From JBICIG01 sp043101605 (GTDB taxonomy: Bacteria; Planctomycetota; Phycisphaerae; Phycisphaerales; UBA1924), in contig JBICIG010000093.1 of the NCBI GenBank assembly GCA_043101605.1, positions 1 through 64,000 on the forward strand: DNA of 64,000 nt, given 5' to 3'. The notes below the pieces were generated by a model, which was not told the origin of the DNA, made no database searches, and saw nothing but the letters and a program-made list of their open reading frames with translations. This document shows positions 43,226 through 53,100 of the stretch, piece by piece; the first letter of the stretch is position 1; the number at the start of each line of letters is the position of its first letter. The translations under genes and the position numbers were made by a program.

Positions 43226-43735
43226 ATGCGTCATCTCTCGCGATCCGCCCGCGCGGGCTTCACGCTCATCGAAGTGCTCATCGTCATCGCGATCATCCTC
43301 GTGCTCTCGGGACTGATCGGTGTCGCGGTCTTCCAGCGCCGCGACGAGGCCAAGGTCAGCCTCACGCAGACCGACATGAACACCCTCAAGTCCGCCATCA
43401 TGCAGTTCTACGAGGACTTCGACCGCGTCCCGACCGAGGAGGAGGGGCTCACCGTCCTCTGGGACCAGAGCCAGCTCGACGATCCCGAGCTCGAAGACAA
43501 GTGGAGCGGCTACCTCAACAACAAGATCCCCCAGGACCGCTGGGGGCATGAGTGGGTCTACGAGGAGGTCAACCGCACCAGTTGCCGCATCCGCTCGGTC
43601 GGGCCCGACGGCGAAGAGGAAACCGACGACGACATCGAACTCGAGGTCACGACGGGCGCCTTCAACGCCGCCGACGACGAGAACGGCGACTTCATGGACG
43701 GCGGGGACGATCCCTTCGGCGAGGGCGGCGGCTGA
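43226..43735 (+). CDS. gspG: Major pseudopilin GspG
   Basis: 169 aa from ATG 43226. Prepilin signal A-G-F-T-L-I-E-V-L-I-V-I-A-I-I with Glu at +5, long N-terminal helix to about residue 60, then the GspG head (R-V-P-T-E-E-E-G-L, a D-R-W-G-H-E-W block in place of DPWGNPY, and S-V-G-P-D-G-E-E-E-T-D-D-D). A highly acidic Asp/Glu/Gly tail follows, longer than usual. It forms the shaft of the pseudopilus that pushes substrates through the secretin. Confidence 0.93.
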   Translation: MRHLSRSARAGFTLIEVLIVIAIILVLSGLIGVAVFQRRDEAKVSLTQTDMNTLKSAIMQFYEDFDRVPTEEEGLTVLWDQSQLDDPELEDKWSGYLNNKIPQDRWGHEWVYEEVNRTSCRIRSVGPDGEEETDDDIELEVTTGAFNAADDENGDFMDGGDDPFGEGGG

Positions 43736-43771
43736 TCGGCCGTTCGCCCCGCGTCCGACCGGGGCCAAGCC

Positions 43772-44593
43772 ATGAACCCCATCCGCCAACGCGGGTTCAC
43801 CCTGATCGAGCTCCTCATCGCGATCGCGCTCATCCTCGCGATCGCGGTGACGGCGCTCCCGCTTCTGTCGCGCCGGCTCGCGCCCGCACGCCTCGAAGCC
43901 GCCCAGGACGCTGTCCGCACCGTCATCGACTCGGCCCGCACCGACGCCATGCGATCTTCGTCGCCGATCCGTCTCGTCGCGGTCATCGACGCCCGGCGCA
44001 CCCGGCTCGTCGGGCTCCCGCTCGACGCCGATCTGGAGGACTTCGCGATCTCGCTCGAAGGCACCGACACGCTGACCGCCGACGAGCAGCGGGCGCGTGC
44101 CCTCGCGCCCCGGTCCGTGCCCACCCGTGAGTACGCCGCGCTTCCCGAGGGCTTCCGCCTTGCGGCCGAGTCTGCCGAGGAGGGGCTCGACGCGTACGAC
44201 CTGTCCGGGGACTTCGGCATCGACTCGCCGTTCGCCGAGGAAGATCCGCCGCCCTCCGAGCGGGCCCTCCGCAGTGCCGCCGATCCACGCCCCGAGGTGC
44301 TGACCCTCGCGGTACTCGTCCCCGATGGTTCGGTCATGTCCCGCGACGACCTTGTGCTGATCTCTGATCGCGGCGAGCGCCGCCGGTTCACGATCGAACC
44401 ATGGACCGGGCGAGTGACTTTCGACTCCGTGCGCACGCCAGGCGATCCCGGCGCCAACGACCCAGAAGCCGCGTACGAGGACTCGGACCCATTCGCCGAT
44501 CCATTCGCCGAGGACGCGGCCGGATTCGACGATGAGGCCAAACCCGCCGGTTGGGACGACACGCTCCCGGGCGACGATGGGGGTCGCCCATGA
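43772..44593 (+). CDS. gspH: Minor pseudopilin GspH
   Basis: 273 aa. Prepilin signal R-G-F-T-L-I-E-L-L-I-A-I-A-L-I, then a GspH/FimT-type head (V-I-D-S-A-R-T-D-A-M-R-S-S-S-P-I-R-L-V). It is about 100 residues longer than typical GspH, because of an acidic middle insert (about 115-175) and an acidic C-terminal tail. Its stop overlaps the gspI start (ATGA). Assignment rests on the signal, the FimT-like helix and the gene order. Confidence 0.85.
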   Translation: MNPIRQRGFTLIELLIAIALILAIAVTALPLLSRRLAPARLEAAQDAVRTVIDSARTDAMRSSSPIRLVAVIDARRTRLVGLPLDADLEDFAISLEGTDTLTADEQRARALAPRSVPTREYAALPEGFRLAAESAEEGLDAYDLSGDFGIDSPFAEEDPPPSERALRSAADPRPEVLTLAVLVPDGSVMSRDDLVLISDRGERRRFTIEPWTGRVTFDSVRTPGDPGANDPEAAYEDSDPFADPFAEDAAGFDDEAKPAGWDDTLPGDDGGRP

Positions 44594-45111
44594 AGCGAGG
44601 CGCGATCCTTCTGGAGATGATCGCCGCGCTGGCGATCTTCGTGATGGCTTCGCTGGCGATCACCTCGCTGCTCCGCCAGGGCATGGGATCGCTCGACCGC
44701 GAGCAGTTGCGCGCCCAGGCCGCGGACCTCGCCCGTTCGACCATGGCCCGGCTCGAATCGGGCGAACTCTCGGAGATGAACGCGAACGGCCCGGTCCCCC
44801 CCTGGCCCGCCGACGAACGCAACTGGGAGGGCGACGCAGAGGTGACGCCCGACGCGCTGTTCATCGAAGCCGAGGAAGCCTCGGGTTGGGAGATCCGCGT
44901 CGAGACCGAGCCCTCGGAGTTCGAGGGACTCAGCGTCGTGCGCGTATTCGTGACGCGGCGCGATCCCGAGGACGACCAGCGGGTGCTCGCCTCGGCCGAA
45001 CTGCACCAACTCGTTCGCCTGCGCGAAGCCGAGGCCGATATCGCCGGCGAGGCCGATGATCTCGCGGGCGAAGCCGAGCGTAGCGCCGCGACGCGGCGGG
45101 GAGGGCGCTGA
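44590..45111 (+). CDS. gspI: Minor pseudopilin GspI
   Basis: 173 aa from ATG 44590. A three-residue leader M-K-R precedes G-A-I-L-L-E-M-I-A-A-L-A-I-F, a prepilin signal with Glu at +5. The head has the GspI pattern R-A-Q-A-A-D-L-A-R-S-T-M-A-R-L. Sits between gspH and gspJ as in canonical operons. The C-terminal about 30 residues are Ala/Glu-rich. GspI, J, K and H form the pseudopilus tip. Confidence 0.85.
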   Translation: MKRGAILLEMIAALAIFVMASLAITSLLRQGMGSLDREQLRAQAADLARSTMARLESGELSEMNANGPVPPWPADERNWEGDAEVTPDALFIEAEEASGWEIRVETEPSEFEGLSVVRVFVTRRDPEDDQRVLASAELHQLVRLREAEADIAGEADDLAGEAERSAATRRGGR

Positions 45112-45115
45112 AGCC

Positions 45116-45889
45116 GTGCGCACCCGCCGCGAACATTCCGCCGACCGCGCCGGCTTCTCGCTCTTCGAGGTGCTGCTGGCGCTGGCGATACTCGTCGTGC
45201 TGTCGGGTGCGATCCTGACCTTTCTGCGCACACTTGCGGGCGATCGCGAGCGGGCGGCGACCGCCGCCGAGCGGGCCCGCACCGCGACGCAGGTCATCGA
45301 ACGCCTCGAGGCGGATCTCTTCACGGCTCTTGCCGGGGGTCCGCGCATGGGTGCGGGGATCCGGGGCGATTCGGCCTCGATCCGGCTGATGTCGCGTGGC
45401 GTGACGCCGCCGCTCGCGTCGGCGGGAGAGATCGTCCCGCTGAGCGATCTGCAGGGGAGCGAGTTCCGCTTTGACGCCGAGTCCGGTGAGTTGCGCGCGC
45501 GCCGCTGGGACGCGCTCTCGAAGGACGAGCCGCCGCCGATGTCGGTGATCGGCGAGGGCATCGCCCGCGTCCGGTTCCGCTATCTGGTGGGCAACGATTG
45601 GCAGGGGGGCTTCGACTCCATGACCCACGGCGGGCTCCCCGCGGCGATCGAGGTGGCGATCTGGTTCGAGGATCGGCGCACGCCCGAGCCCGAGGAGGAT
45701 CCGCTCGCGGGGTTGCAGCCGAGCGGGCGGGGCGTCGCGCCGGTGCTCGAAGCCGAGCCCGTGCCGATCCCGACCGAGGCGGAGCCGACGGCCCCGAGCG
45801 GAACTCCCGATCGCGTCCGCATCATCGTGGTCCCCGACGGGCCTGAGTTCGACGCGAGCCCGACGGTCGGCGGGGGGGGCTCGTCATGA
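45116..45889 (+). CDS. gspJ: Minor pseudopilin GspJ
   Basis: 257 aa from GTG 45116, four bases after the gspI stop and preceded by GGGGAGGG. An ATG at 45056 would overlap gspI by 56 bases. Prepilin signal A-G-F-S-L-F-E-V-L-L-A-L-A-I-L; then a head with Y-L-V-G-N-D-W-Q-G-G-F-D, typical of GspJ, and a Pro/Glu-rich stretch near the end. The stop overlaps the gspK ATG. Confidence 0.87.
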   Translation: MRTRREHSADRAGFSLFEVLLALAILVVLSGAILTFLRTLAGDRERAATAAERARTATQVIERLEADLFTALAGGPRMGAGIRGDSASIRLMSRGVTPPLASAGEIVPLSDLQGSEFRFDAESGELRARRWDALSKDEPPPMSVIGEGIARVRFRYLVGNDWQGGFDSMTHGGLPAAIEVAIWFEDRRTPEPEEDPLAGLQPSGRGVAPVLEAEPVPIPTEAEPTAPSGTPDRVRIIVVPDGPEFDASPTVGGGGSS

Positions 45890-47616
45890 CGCATCGCTCC
45901 CATGCAGTCCGGTTCGATCGGGTCGCGACGCGCGGGCGGCGGGGTGTGATCCTCTACGCGGTGCTGATCATCGTTGTGCTGGGGACGCTTTCGGGCGCGT
46001 CGATCCTGCTCCGGGCCGACGCGCAGGTGTCGGCGTCGAGCGCGGTGCGCGCGCGCGATCAGGTGCGCTCGCTGGCGTGGTCGGGCCTGCAGGGGGTGAT
46101 GAGCGAACTGGCCGAGCAGCGTGAGGACATGCTCGACGGCGAACTGCCGCGGGTGACCGAGTCGTGGGAGCTCTTCCGGGATGGGAGCGGCGCGGTCGGG
46201 ATCATCCGGCTGGTTGACCTGACCCCCGAGGACCCCGAGTCGCCGATTCAGCCCGAAACGGGCAAGCTCAACATCAACCTCGCGACCGAGGAGATGCTCG
46301 CGGCGATCGAGCCGATCGGCCCGGACCTGGCCGAGAAGATCATCGCCGCGCGCGCCCGCGGCCCGTTTGCTTCAGTCGAGGAACTGCTGACGATCGAGGG
46401 GATGACGCCCGACCTGCTCTTCGGCGAACTGACGGACCTTGTGGATGACTACGGGTCGGTGCCGGCGGAGCCTGCCGGGGCCGGGGGCTTCTCGCTCGGG
46501 GACGACGCGGGCCCGGAGATGTCTTTCGAGGTTTCGGCCGACACCTTCGAGCCCACGGCGGATCTTCGCCTGATCGACCTGCTGACCGTGCACACCTTCG
46601 ATCCCAACATCCAGGCGGGTCTGATGCGACCCGATGCGCGGGGCGACCTGCGGCTGAACCTCAACCTGCCGTGGTCCGAGGGGCTCGGGCGGGCGATCTC
46701 GGCGCGCTGGAATGACGACGCGGCCAATGCCCTGCGCGCGCTGATGACCTCGGGCACCACTTTCCGCAACGACGCCGCGATCGTCACGCAGCTCGATCGT
46801 CTGGCCCCCGAGGCCTATGCGATCTGGGACGATGTGCTCGATGCGATCACCACGACCGACGATCAGTTCCGTCCCGGGCGGGTGGACCTGAATGTCGCGC
46901 CGTTCGAGGTGCTGCGGGCGATCCCCGGGTTCTCGCGCGAGTCGGCGCTGGCGGTGGTGGAGCTCCGCAACAGTCTGAGCGCCGCGGATCGGCGGTCGGT
47001 CGCGTGGCCGGTCTCACAGGGAATACTTTCCAATGCGGAGTTCAGGGAAGCCGTCGACTGGCTCTCGACGCGGTCGATGCAGTGGCGCGTCCGGATCGAG
47101 GTGGGGATCGCGTGGCCCGATGAGCAGAGCGGCGAGGTGGGCGATCTCGAATCGGCGCCCCTCCGTGAGCGGATGGTCGTCGAGGCGATCATCGATGTCG
47201 CGTCGCAGCGGCCCAGGATCGCGTACCTGCGCGATGTGACGGCTCTCGATGCGATGCGTCAGCTCGAGGACGAGGGGGCGGAACTGTTCGAATCGCTTGG
47301 AGAGGAGGTCGCCGAGGCGCCGATCGAGGACCCTTTCGATCCGGCGGCGGTTCGGCTGGACGAGGGGGACGGTGAGCTGGCTGAGGGCTCGCTCACCGAA
47401 AACGGAGGTGGGGAGGACGCGGATCGCCCCGGGCGCATCACGCGCTTGAGCAACCGGGTAGGCTCCAACCGAATGGAAACCGACGGGGGAGGCGGCTCGC
47501 GCGTCAGTCGTGTGCGCGCGCGGGGTGGAGAATCCGAGGCGGCGGAGACGGATCTCCCCGCGGCGGTGGATCGTCGGATCGGTCGCTGGACCACGCGGTC
47601 GGGAGGGAACGGATGA
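45886..47616 (+). CDS. gspK: Minor pseudopilin GspK, enlarged
   Basis: 576 aa, against about 330 in model GspK. The prepilin-like start R-R-G-V-I-L-Y-A-V-L-I-I-V-V lacks the usual Glu at +5, as is known for GspK. GspK-type helix-hairpin-helix regions follow: K-L-N-I-N-L-A-T-E-E-M-L, P-I-G-P-D-L-A-E-K-I-I-A-A-R near residue 145, and a second V-D-L-N-V-A-P-F-E-V-L-R-A-I-P-G-F near 335. The extra C-terminal about 170 residues are acidic and Gly/Arg-rich, unlike model GspK. It caps the pseudopilus tip. Confidence 0.88.
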   Translation: MTHRSHAVRFDRVATRGRRGVILYAVLIIVVLGTLSGASILLRADAQVSASSAVRARDQVRSLAWSGLQGVMSELAEQREDMLDGELPRVTESWELFRDGSGAVGIIRLVDLTPEDPESPIQPETGKLNINLATEEMLAAIEPIGPDLAEKIIAARARGPFASVEELLTIEGMTPDLLFGELTDLVDDYGSVPAEPAGAGGFSLGDDAGPEMSFEVSADTFEPTADLRLIDLLTVHTFDPNIQAGLMRPDARGDLRLNLNLPWSEGLGRAISARWNDDAANALRALMTSGTTFRNDAAIVTQLDRLAPEAYAIWDDVLDAITTTDDQFRPGRVDLNVAPFEVLRAIPGFSRESALAVVELRNSLSAADRRSVAWPVSQGILSNAEFREAVDWLSTRSMQWRVRIEVGIAWPDEQSGEVGDLESAPLRERMVVEAIIDVASQRPRIAYLRDVTALDAMRQLEDEGAELFESLGEEVAEAPIEDPFDPAAVRLDEGDGELAEGSLTENGGGEDADRPGRITRLSNRVGSNRMETDGGGGSRVSRVRARGGESEAAETDLPAAVDRRIGRWTTRSGGNG

Positions 47617-49094
47617 CACCGCGCGGACCCCGCACGATCATCGACCTGGACGGCAGCCGCGCGTGCGTGATCGCCGGCGGACAGGTGGCGTCGCTGCAGC
47701 GCCCGAGCAAAGTGGCGGCGGACGACGCGTCGGCGTTCGGGGCGTGGCTCGCCGAGTCGGCGCGGGAGGCCGGGGTCGCGATCAAGGGGGGTGTGCTGCT
47801 CACGCTGGCGCGGCGGGAGGCGGTGGTCAAGCGGTTCGAGGTCGCGGTCGCCGAGGGGGCGGGGCAGGCGGACCTCGACGGGGTGATCAGGCTGCAGATG
47901 GCAAGGCAGCTCGCCGGACCCGTGGAGGACCCGGTGGTCGACTATCGCATTCTGCGCGATCGCACCGACGCCGCGGGCACGCGCCGTCTGCTGGTGCTGG
48001 CGGGGGGGATCCCGCGGTCGCGGCTGGAATTTTTGAGCGAGGCGATGGGCAAGGCGGGGTGCAAGCTGCAGGGCGTCACGCTCCGTTGCTTCGACACCAC
48101 CGCGCGGCTGATCGCGTCGGCGGCGGGGGAGGAAGTGGCGGCGCTGGGAGTGACGCTCGGGCCCGGGGCGGTGGAACTGGTGCTCGCCGACCCATCCGGG
48201 CTGGTGGCGGCGCGGTCGCTGGAAGTCGGGGCCGATTCAGCATCGTCAAGCGAGGACCTGGCGAGGCAGATTGCGGTTGAGGCGAAGCGAATCTGGGTGA
48301 GCTACCGGGCCGCGTCGGATTCGCTGGAGGTTCGACGCGTCGTCGTGATGGGCGGCGGCGAACTGGGCGATTCGATCGGGCGGGCGGTGCTCGAGTCGCT
48401 GGGGCTCGGGACCGAAGCCGAGGCGGTCGATTCGACGCACGATTCGCTGGCGGACGATGGGGAATGGCGCGGCGGCGCCGAGGCGCTGGACTTTGCCAAT
48501 CCCGCCGCGGCGCCGGATCCGGGCGCACGCCGTCGGCAACTATCGCTGCTGGGTGCGCTGGCGGTGATTCTGCTGCTCGGGGGCGGGTGGGTGCTCGCCG
48601 AGTCGGCGCTGGGAGGATTGCGAGCCGACATAGCGGCGGCGAGCGCACGCGAGCGATCGTTGCGGGGCAAGGTGCAGGATCACCTGGTGCTCAAGGGTCG
48701 GTACGCGCACCTGCGGGCGTGGCTCGGGTCGCGGACGAGTTGGATGGAGCATCTCGAGGCGGTCGTCGCGGACCTGCCCGATCCGCCGAACGCGATCGTC
48801 GGGAAGATTGCGGGGCTGAACCTGCCGCAGTCGAACGGGCGGGATGTGCGGTATGTCTCCAAGGGCGACGGGCCGATGGAGGGGGACTGGATCCGCGAGC
48901 GGACGGTGCGGATGTCGGTCGCGGGTCGGACGCCGTCGCCCGAGCAGGTGGCGGCGATCCGTGCGGCGTTCCTGGCGCGGGGGATCTACCGCGTCGGGAC
49001 GGGTCGGGCCGACGGGGAGCCGGTGTTTGACTTCGACCTGACGAGCGGCGACCCGAGGCCGACGCTGCCGACGCCCGGGGAGGAGTCGCCATGA
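47613..49094 (+). CDS. gspL: GspL / fused PilM-PilN-like assembly platform protein
   Basis: 493 aa. An actin-like cytoplasmic domain (about residues 1-285), with T-I-I-D-L-D-G-S-R at the phosphate-1 position and V-V-V-M-G-G-G-E-L-G-D-S at the late strand, is followed by one transmembrane helix (about 308-330). A periplasmic ferredoxin-like part (about 345-470) then includes W-M-E-H-L-E-A-V-V-A-D-L-P. This is the GspL layout, equal to PilM plus PilN. It links GspE in the cytoplasm to GspM and the secretin side. Four-base overlaps join it to gspK and gspM. Confidence 0.88.
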   Translation: MTPRGPRTIIDLDGSRACVIAGGQVASLQRPSKVAADDASAFGAWLAESAREAGVAIKGGVLLTLARREAVVKRFEVAVAEGAGQADLDGVIRLQMARQLAGPVEDPVVDYRILRDRTDAAGTRRLLVLAGGIPRSRLEFLSEAMGKAGCKLQGVTLRCFDTTARLIASAAGEEVAALGVTLGPGAVELVLADPSGLVAARSLEVGADSASSSEDLARQIAVEAKRIWVSYRAASDSLEVRRVVVMGGGELGDSIGRAVLESLGLGTEAEAVDSTHDSLADDGEWRGGAEALDFANPAAAPDPGARRRQLSLLGALAVILLLGGGWVLAESALGGLRADIAAASARERSLRGKVQDHLVLKGRYAHLRAWLGSRTSWMEHLEAVVADLPDPPNAIVGKIAGLNLPQSNGRDVRYVSKGDGPMEGDWIRERTVRMSVAGRTPSPEQVAAIRAAFLARGIYRVGTGRADGEPVFDFDLTSGDPRPTLPTPGEESP

Positions 49095-50128
49095 ACCGGC
49101 GCACGCTCACGGGGATCGCGGTCGGCGCGTGCGTCGCGTTCGTGGTCGGGACCTTCGGGTACGAGCGGATGTACGCGGATCCGCGCGCAAAGCTCGTCGA
49201 TGACCTTTCGAACCTGCGGGATCGGATCGACGGGTATGAATCGATCCTGGTCGGTGGGGAGGAACTCAAGGCGCGGGAGACGGCTCTGCGGGCGCGGATG
49301 CTCGGCGGGCGGGCCGACGAGATCGTGCACGAGGTGCGCGTGGCGGTTCGAAAGCTGGGGATTGCGGGGGGGCTGGTCGAGTCGTCGCTGAGCGTGGTGA
49401 CGCCCGAGTCGCCGCGGCCGATCCCGAATCCGTACCCGGAGACGGGGCGGCTGGGGCGCACGCCGCAGGGACAGGTGCTCAAGGAGAGCGCCGGGTTCGG
49501 GGTGCTGCGCGCCGAGTTGACAGGGGTTGGGAGCTACGAGTCGGTGGTGGGGACGCTCGCGCTCGCTGAGAGCCAGCCGTGGATCCACCGGATCGATGCG
49601 GTGTCGATCGAGCCGGCGAGCGACGAGGCGAGGCTTTTTGAGCTGCGGATGGTGATGTGGTTCGTGTGGGTGCCCGAGGGCGGGGGGCTGGATGCCGAGG
49701 GGATGCAGGTGCGTCCGGTGTCTGAGCGGGCGGGGGGGATCGCGTCGAGGCTGACGCGTTTGAACCCGTTCCGGTACGACCCGCCGCCGCCCCCGCCGAA
49801 GCCCGAGCCCAAGCCGGAGCCGAAACCGGAACCCAAGCCCGAGCCGAAGCCCGAGCCGCCCCCGCCGCCGTATCACGAATGGCGGCTGTGGGGGGTGATT
49901 CAGAGTTCGCTCGGCACCGAAGCGGGGCTGGTCAATATGAGAACGGGACAGAGTGTCCGCTTGGCGGAGGGAGCGCGGGTGGAGATCCGGCCCGGGGGCC
50001 CGGCGGCGCGGTTTGTCGGAGGGTCGGGCGAGGTCGCCCGTTTCGAGATTGAAGATCAGGTGTTCGAGGTTCGGCTGAACCAGACGCTGGGCGATCGGCG
50101 TCCTGTGGAAGCCGAGCCAAGTGGTTAG
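49091..50128 (+). CDS. gspM: GspM/PilO-like protein fused to a GspC/PilP-like domain
   Basis: 345 aa. An N-terminal membrane helix (about 6-22), coiled coil (about 30-80) and PilO/GspM-like domain (about 85-215) are followed by a Pro-rich linker with K-P-E-P repeats (residues 231-260, bases 49781-49870). A small beta domain (about 262-335) follows: W-R-L-W-G-V-I-Q-S-S-L, A-G-L-V-N-M-R-T-G-Q-S-V-R-L, F-E-I-E-D-Q-V-F-E-V-R-L. The last part resembles the homology-region domain of GspC and PilP, which contacts secretin N0. No separate gspC is present, so this fusion may supply that function. The giant secretin gene begins 69 bases downstream. Confidence 0.8.
   Translation: MNRRTLTGIAVGACVAFVVGTFGYERMYADPRAKLVDDLSNLRDRIDGYESILVGGEELKARETALRARMLGGRADEIVHEVRVAVRKLGIAGGLVESSLSVVTPESPRPIPNPYPETGRLGRTPQGQVLKESAGFGVLRAELTGVGSYESVVGTLALAESQPWIHRIDAVSIEPASDEARLFELRMVMWFVWVPEGGGLDAEGMQVRPVSERAGGIASRLTRLNPFRYDPPPPPPKPEPKPEPKPEPKPEPKPEPPPPPYHEWRLWGVIQSSLGTEAGLVNMRTGQSVRLAEGARVEIRPGGPAARFVGGSGEVARFEIEDQVFEVRLNQTLGDRRPVEAEPSG
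49781..49870 (+). repeat. Pro/Lys/Glu linker repeat in gspM
   Basis: Thirty codons encode a run of prolines, then K-P-E-P repeated, then prolines. This is a TonB-like stiff spacer. It would hold the GspC/PilP-like domain away from the inner membrane, towards the secretin. Confidence 0.85.
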
Positions 50129-50197
50129 ACTGGGTTCCGGCGGGATTGGAGTCCGCCGTTCGGCGATGCGCACGGCCGAGCGCAAAGGGAGTTGCAC

Positions 50198-53100
50198 ATG
50201 GAACGGCGTCACACGGGTGTGGTGCGGGCGGCGGTGTCGGTGGCTCTGGCGGCGGGGCTGCCGGTGTCTGTCGCGTGGGCCCAGCCCAGCCCGGCCGAGG
50301 AGCCGGCGAAGCTGACCGACCCGTCGACCGGGGGCGAGGCTCCGAGCATCCGGTTCAATTTCAAGGACGCACCGTTCGATGAGGTGCTGGACTTCTTCTC
50401 GCGTGAGTCGGAGTTGCCGATCATCCGCGAGGCCGCGGTGCCCAAGGCGTCGATGACCTTCCTCAGCGGAGAGGCGCTGACCTTCGAGGAGGCTCTGAGC
50501 GTTCTGAACCTGAATCTGCGGATGCACGGGGTGCAACTGCGGAAGGAGGACAACTACCTCTACCTGGCAACGCTGGCGGACTCGTTCCGGAGGCCCTCGC
50601 CGGTCGCGAACGGGGAGGTCCCCGAGGACGCGACGCCCGACAAGATCCTGACGGTGACGATCCCGCTGAGCAATGCGACGGCGACGCTGGTGGCCGAGCA
50701 GATCAAGCCGCTGATCAGCGATCTCGGTGGCGTGACGGCGGTGCCGGCGCAGAACATGGTCATCGTGGTGGAGACCGCGGCGCAGATCCGGCGGATCAGC
50801 GACATCATCCGCACGATCGACGCGGAGAAGCCGGTCGATTCCAAGTTCCAGCTCTTTCCGCTCAAGCACGCCGAGCCGAACGCGGTGGTGAGCGCGCTGA
50901 CGGGGCTGATCGGGGAACGGCAGCGGACGGTCGTCATCGATAAGGACGGCAAGCAGCGCGTGGTCGAGGAGATGAATGTCGGGGGGGTGAACCTCCAGCC
51001 CGATCCGCGGACCAACAGCGTGATCGCGGTGGGGCCGCAGTCGCGGATCGACACGGTCGCGGAGCTGATCGCGCTGCTGGATGTGCCCGAGGAGGGTCAG
51101 GGCGAGCGGCAGATGGTGACGCTGACGCTCGAGTCGATCACGCCGCAGAGCGCGGCGCAGAGTCTGAATCAGTTGTTCCAGGGGTTGCGTGCCGACCGTC
51201 GCCCGACGATCCTGCCGCTGCCCGAGGCGGGGAAGATCACGATCGTGGGGTCGGCGCCGCTGCTGGTGCAGGCGTCGGCGCTGATCTCGGAACTGGATCC
51301 GGGGGCCGGGGGGGATGCTCAGCCGCCGCGGACGGAGAAGGTCGCGCGGCTGCTGTCGTTCGAGCACCTGGACCCGGGGACGGCCGAGCAGGTCGCGTCG
51401 CGGATGCTGAGCGATCGCCAGCGGCAGGTGCTGCGGTATTCGCCGTCGCCCTCGGGCAACGGGCTGCTGGTGTCGGGGCCGGCGGGGGATGTGGCGGCGC
51501 TCGAGACGCTGCTTCGGGGGCTTGATGTCGAGCCCGAGTATCGCGCCGATGTGCGTCTTGTTCGGATGGAGGAGCCCAACGCGGGGGTGGTGGTCGATCG
51601 GGCGCGGCAGCTGTTCGAGGCGTCGAAGCCGCGGAACGAGCCCGAACTGCAGGTCACGCTCGACGAGGCGTCGGGGATGCTGACGCTGATCGGCGAGCGG
51701 TCGGCGCTGTCGCGATTCGAGCAGGTGCTGCGGACGGTGCAGACGAACCGCCCGGCCGAGCTCGAGACCCGGGTGTACGCGATCCAGACGCGTCGGCCGA
51801 GCGAACTGGTGACAAAGCTGAACCGGCTGGCGCGGCCGCTGCTGGATCCTGGCGATGGTTCGCGGTTCGAGATGCCGCGGTTCGAGGCGCTCGACGAGCT
51901 CGATCAGTTGATCGTGCGGGCCGAGCCGGCGCAGTTGTCGATGATCGAGAGCCTGATCGGCGAGTTGGATGTGACCGAGCCCGGGGACCAGGAGTTCCGG
52001 GTGGTGCGCGTCGGGCAGGGGGATCTGGCGGCGGTGCAGGCGAGGGCATTGGAGCTCTACGAGCGTCAGGCGTCGCTGCGGCCCGAAGGGGAACTCGGCG
52101 AGTTGAGCGTCGAGGCTGATGCGGAGTCCGGGTCGCTGCTGGTCTCGGGAACGCGCGAGGCGGTGCGGCTGTACGACGAGTCGATCCGGCAGGCGCAGCA
52201 GTTGCTGCCCCCCAAGCGGACGACGGTGGTGATCGACATCCAGAATGTGGATGCCAAGGAGATCCTGACGCCGCTGGAGGAGCTGCTGTCGACGGCGGAT
52301 CCGATTGATGAGGCGCGGCGGGTGCCGGACCCGTCGATCGCGGTGATGGAGCGGACGAACTCGCTGCTGGTGACGGCCGAATCGGCGCAGCACCGACTGA
52401 TCGCGGACTTTGTGCGCCGGCTGGATCGGCTTGAGCAGACCGAGCTTCCGCCGCTGAAGCTCTTGCAGTTGCGTGCGGCGGACTCGGTGGCGATCGCGTC
52501 GATGCTGCAGCAGCAGTACAACAAGCGGCCGCAGGCGGATCGGACGGCGCGGCCGGTGGAGGTACGGGCGGACCCGGCGACGAACACGCTGATCGTGAGC
52601 GCGCACGCGGAGCTGTTCGACGAGATCAAGTCGTTCGTCGAGGAGCTCAACAAGGAGCAGCGGGAGGGGCCCGAGCGGGTCACGGTGCTGTTCAGCCTGC
52701 AGGTTGCCAAGGCGACGGATGTGGCGCAGGCGATGGATCGGCTGTACCCCGAGCCCCCGATGCCGCGGGATCGCCGCGGGACGCCGATGCCGTGGCTGCA
52801 GAAGGAGAAGGAAGTCACCGTCTCGGCGGACCCGAGCACGAACTCACTGATCATCGACGCGCCGGCGGACCGGATCGAATCGCTGGAGGAACTGGCGGCG
52901 AAGCTGGACCGGGTGGAGATCCCGCCGGTGGCGGAACTGCGGACCTACCAGGTCGTCGGGGCGGACCTGCAGGCGGTGGCGCGGACGCTTCAGGCGCTAT
53001 CGCGCAACGGGAACCTGGCGGCGCCGGCGCAGCCGGGCAAGAAGCAGGTCGAGGTGATGGTCGAGACCGAGCCTCGGAGCTCGACGCTGATCGTCGCGGG

